From: Bacteroides cutis
GTDB taxonomy: Bacteria > Bacteroidota > Bacteroidia > Bacteroidales > Bacteroidaceae
Direction: 5' to 3'
Assembly (NCBI RefSeq): GCF_900241005.1
Contig: NZ_OEST01000002.1
Span: 124,001 to 188,000 of the forward strand
Length of the DNA: 64,000 nucleotides
Shown: piece after piece, positions 63,285 to 64,000 of the stretch
Layout of the letters: each line of letters opens with the position of its first letter
Numbering within the stretch: position 1 is the first letter of the stretch
Program-made: the position numbers and the translations under genes
Notes under the pieces: generated by a model
Seen by the model: only the letters and a program-made list of their open reading frames with translations
What the model was told of the DNA's origin: nothing
The model's database searches: none

Positions 63285-64000
63285 ATGAAGAAAATTTTGG
63301 TAAGCGGTGGTGCTGGTTTTATTGGCTCTCATCTGTGTACACGGTTGATTAATGACGGACATCATGTAATATGCCTTGATAATCTTTTCACCGGTTCAGA
63401 GGATAATATAACTCACTTGAAAAACAATCCTCATTTTGAGTTTGTGCATCATGATGTAGAGTTTCCGTTTGATGCGGAAGTTGACGAAATATACAACTTA
63501 GCTTGCCCCGCTTCTCCAATCCACTACCAATATGATGCCATTAAGACTATAAAAACCTCTGTTTTGGGAGCCATCAATATGTTGGGACTGGCAAAGAAAG
63601 TGAATGCAAAGATTATGCAGGCTTCTACCAGCGAGATATACGGTGATCCGGTAGTGCATCCCCAAATGGAAAGTTATTGGGGAAATGTAAATCCGATAGG
63701 TATTCGTTCTTGTTATGATGAAGGTAAACGTTGTGCCGAAACTTTGTTTATGGATTATCATCGCCAGAATGGTATACGTATTAAAATAATACGTATATTC
63801 AATACGTATGGTCCGCGTATGTTGCCTGACGATGGGCGGGTGGTATCCAATTTTGTAGTTCAAGCGTTGCAGAATGAGGATATTACGATTTATGGTACAG
63901 GTCATCAATCACGTAGTTTTCAGTATGTAGATGATTTGATTGAAGGAATGGTGCGGATGATGAATACGGAAGATGATTTTACCGGGCCGATAAATTTGGG
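63285..64000 (+). CDS. UDP-glucuronate decarboxylase-like NAD-dependent epimerase/dehydratase, 3' truncated by window
   Basis: Open from ATG 63285 to the window edge, 238 codons seen with no stop. Rossmann motif G-G-A-G-F-I-G-S-H (about residues 8-16), [10 protein letters not shown], and the catalytic Y-D-E-G-K of the short-chain family (Tyr and Lys four apart), with N-T-Y-G-P-R-M and R-S-F-Q-Y-V-D-D. The E-I-Y-G-D-P-x-x-H-P-Q and S-C-Y-D-E-G-K-R segments are typical of UDP-xylose synthase (UXS). It converts UDP-glucuronate to UDP-xylose. The gene may belong to a second polysaccharide region beyond the window. Confidence 0.88.
   Translation, partial: MKKILVSGGAGFIGSHLCTRLINDGHHVICLDNLFTGSEDNITHLKNNPHFEFVHHDVEFPFDAEVDEIYNLACPASPIHYQYDAIKTIKTSVLGAINMLGLAKKVNAKIMQASTSEIYGDPVVHPQMESYWGNVNPIGIRSCYDEGKRCAETLFMDYHRQNGIRIKIIRIFNTYGPRMLPDDGRVVSNFVVQALQNEDITIYGTGHQSRSFQYVDDLIEGMVRMMNTEDDFTGPINL

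Overview
The window looks like chromosome from a Bacteroides species or a close relative. It has Bacteroidales-type promoters (TTTG, a 19-21 base gap, TANNTTTG), lipoproteins and outer-membrane barrels with short Bacteroidetes signal peptides, RteC-, DUF3408- and DUF3876-type mobile-element genes, DUF4923 and DUF5723 proteins, and a typical Bacteroides Fe/Mn superoxide dismutase. The species cannot be fixed from sequence reading alone.

Layout. 1-6641 is the distal end of a capsule or O-antigen locus: a truncated Wzy-like polymerase/ligase, an unclassified transferase-like protein, a hexapeptide acetyltransferase, a TviB-like nucleotide-sugar dehydrogenase, a GT2 glycosyltransferase, a PglC-like initiating phosphoglycosyl transferase and a DegT-type sugar aminotransferase. 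6852-17935 is housekeeping on the + strand: pheT, yebC-like, a TSCPD protein, an Nramp transporter, xth, a C_GCAxxG protein, a small winged-helix protein, lepA and two sodium/proton antiporters. 18028-24488 is mostly - strand (rmuC, map, a small OMP, rluA-like, rlmD) around a + strand pair of related lipoproteins. 24695-39374 holds ppdK, an orphan histidine kinase, a ThiE/TenI-like protein, sodB, a UvrD-type helicase, nspC, a six-gene tRNA array (3 Gly-GCC, 2 Leu-CAG, 1 Leu-GAG), engB, recR, a yqgE homologue and an aminotransferase.

39540-50937 is the accessory island. It starts after a tRNA-Asp gene with a tyrosine recombinase, followed by a multi-pass membrane protein, a structured non-coding region, a four-gene - strand regulatory cluster (two HTH_17 proteins, DUF3876, DUF3408), a palindrome-rich oriT-like region, a MobA-like protein without its relaxase, a third HTH_17 protein and an RteC-like gene broken by an apparent one-base frameshift. 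Next come an aldo/keto reductase with a divergent-style AraC regulator, then an AT-rich pair: a DUF2971 protein and a protein with a PD-(D/E)XK nuclease signature. I read this as a decayed or trans-mobilisable integrative element with metabolic and possibly defensive cargo. I could not find its attachment-site repeats.

51185-64000 returns to chromosomal character: a FucP-type sugar transporter, a DoxD/DoxA fusion, a two-gene chromate transporter, a three-gene envelope operon (979-residue lipoprotein, DUF5723 barrel, DUF3868/OmpA/TPR protein), a tightly overlapping GNAT-IbrA-IbrB operon, and the start of a UDP-glucuronate decarboxylase-like gene that runs off the window. The least explained units are the DUF2971/nuclease pair, the GNAT-IbrAB operon and the three-gene envelope operon.
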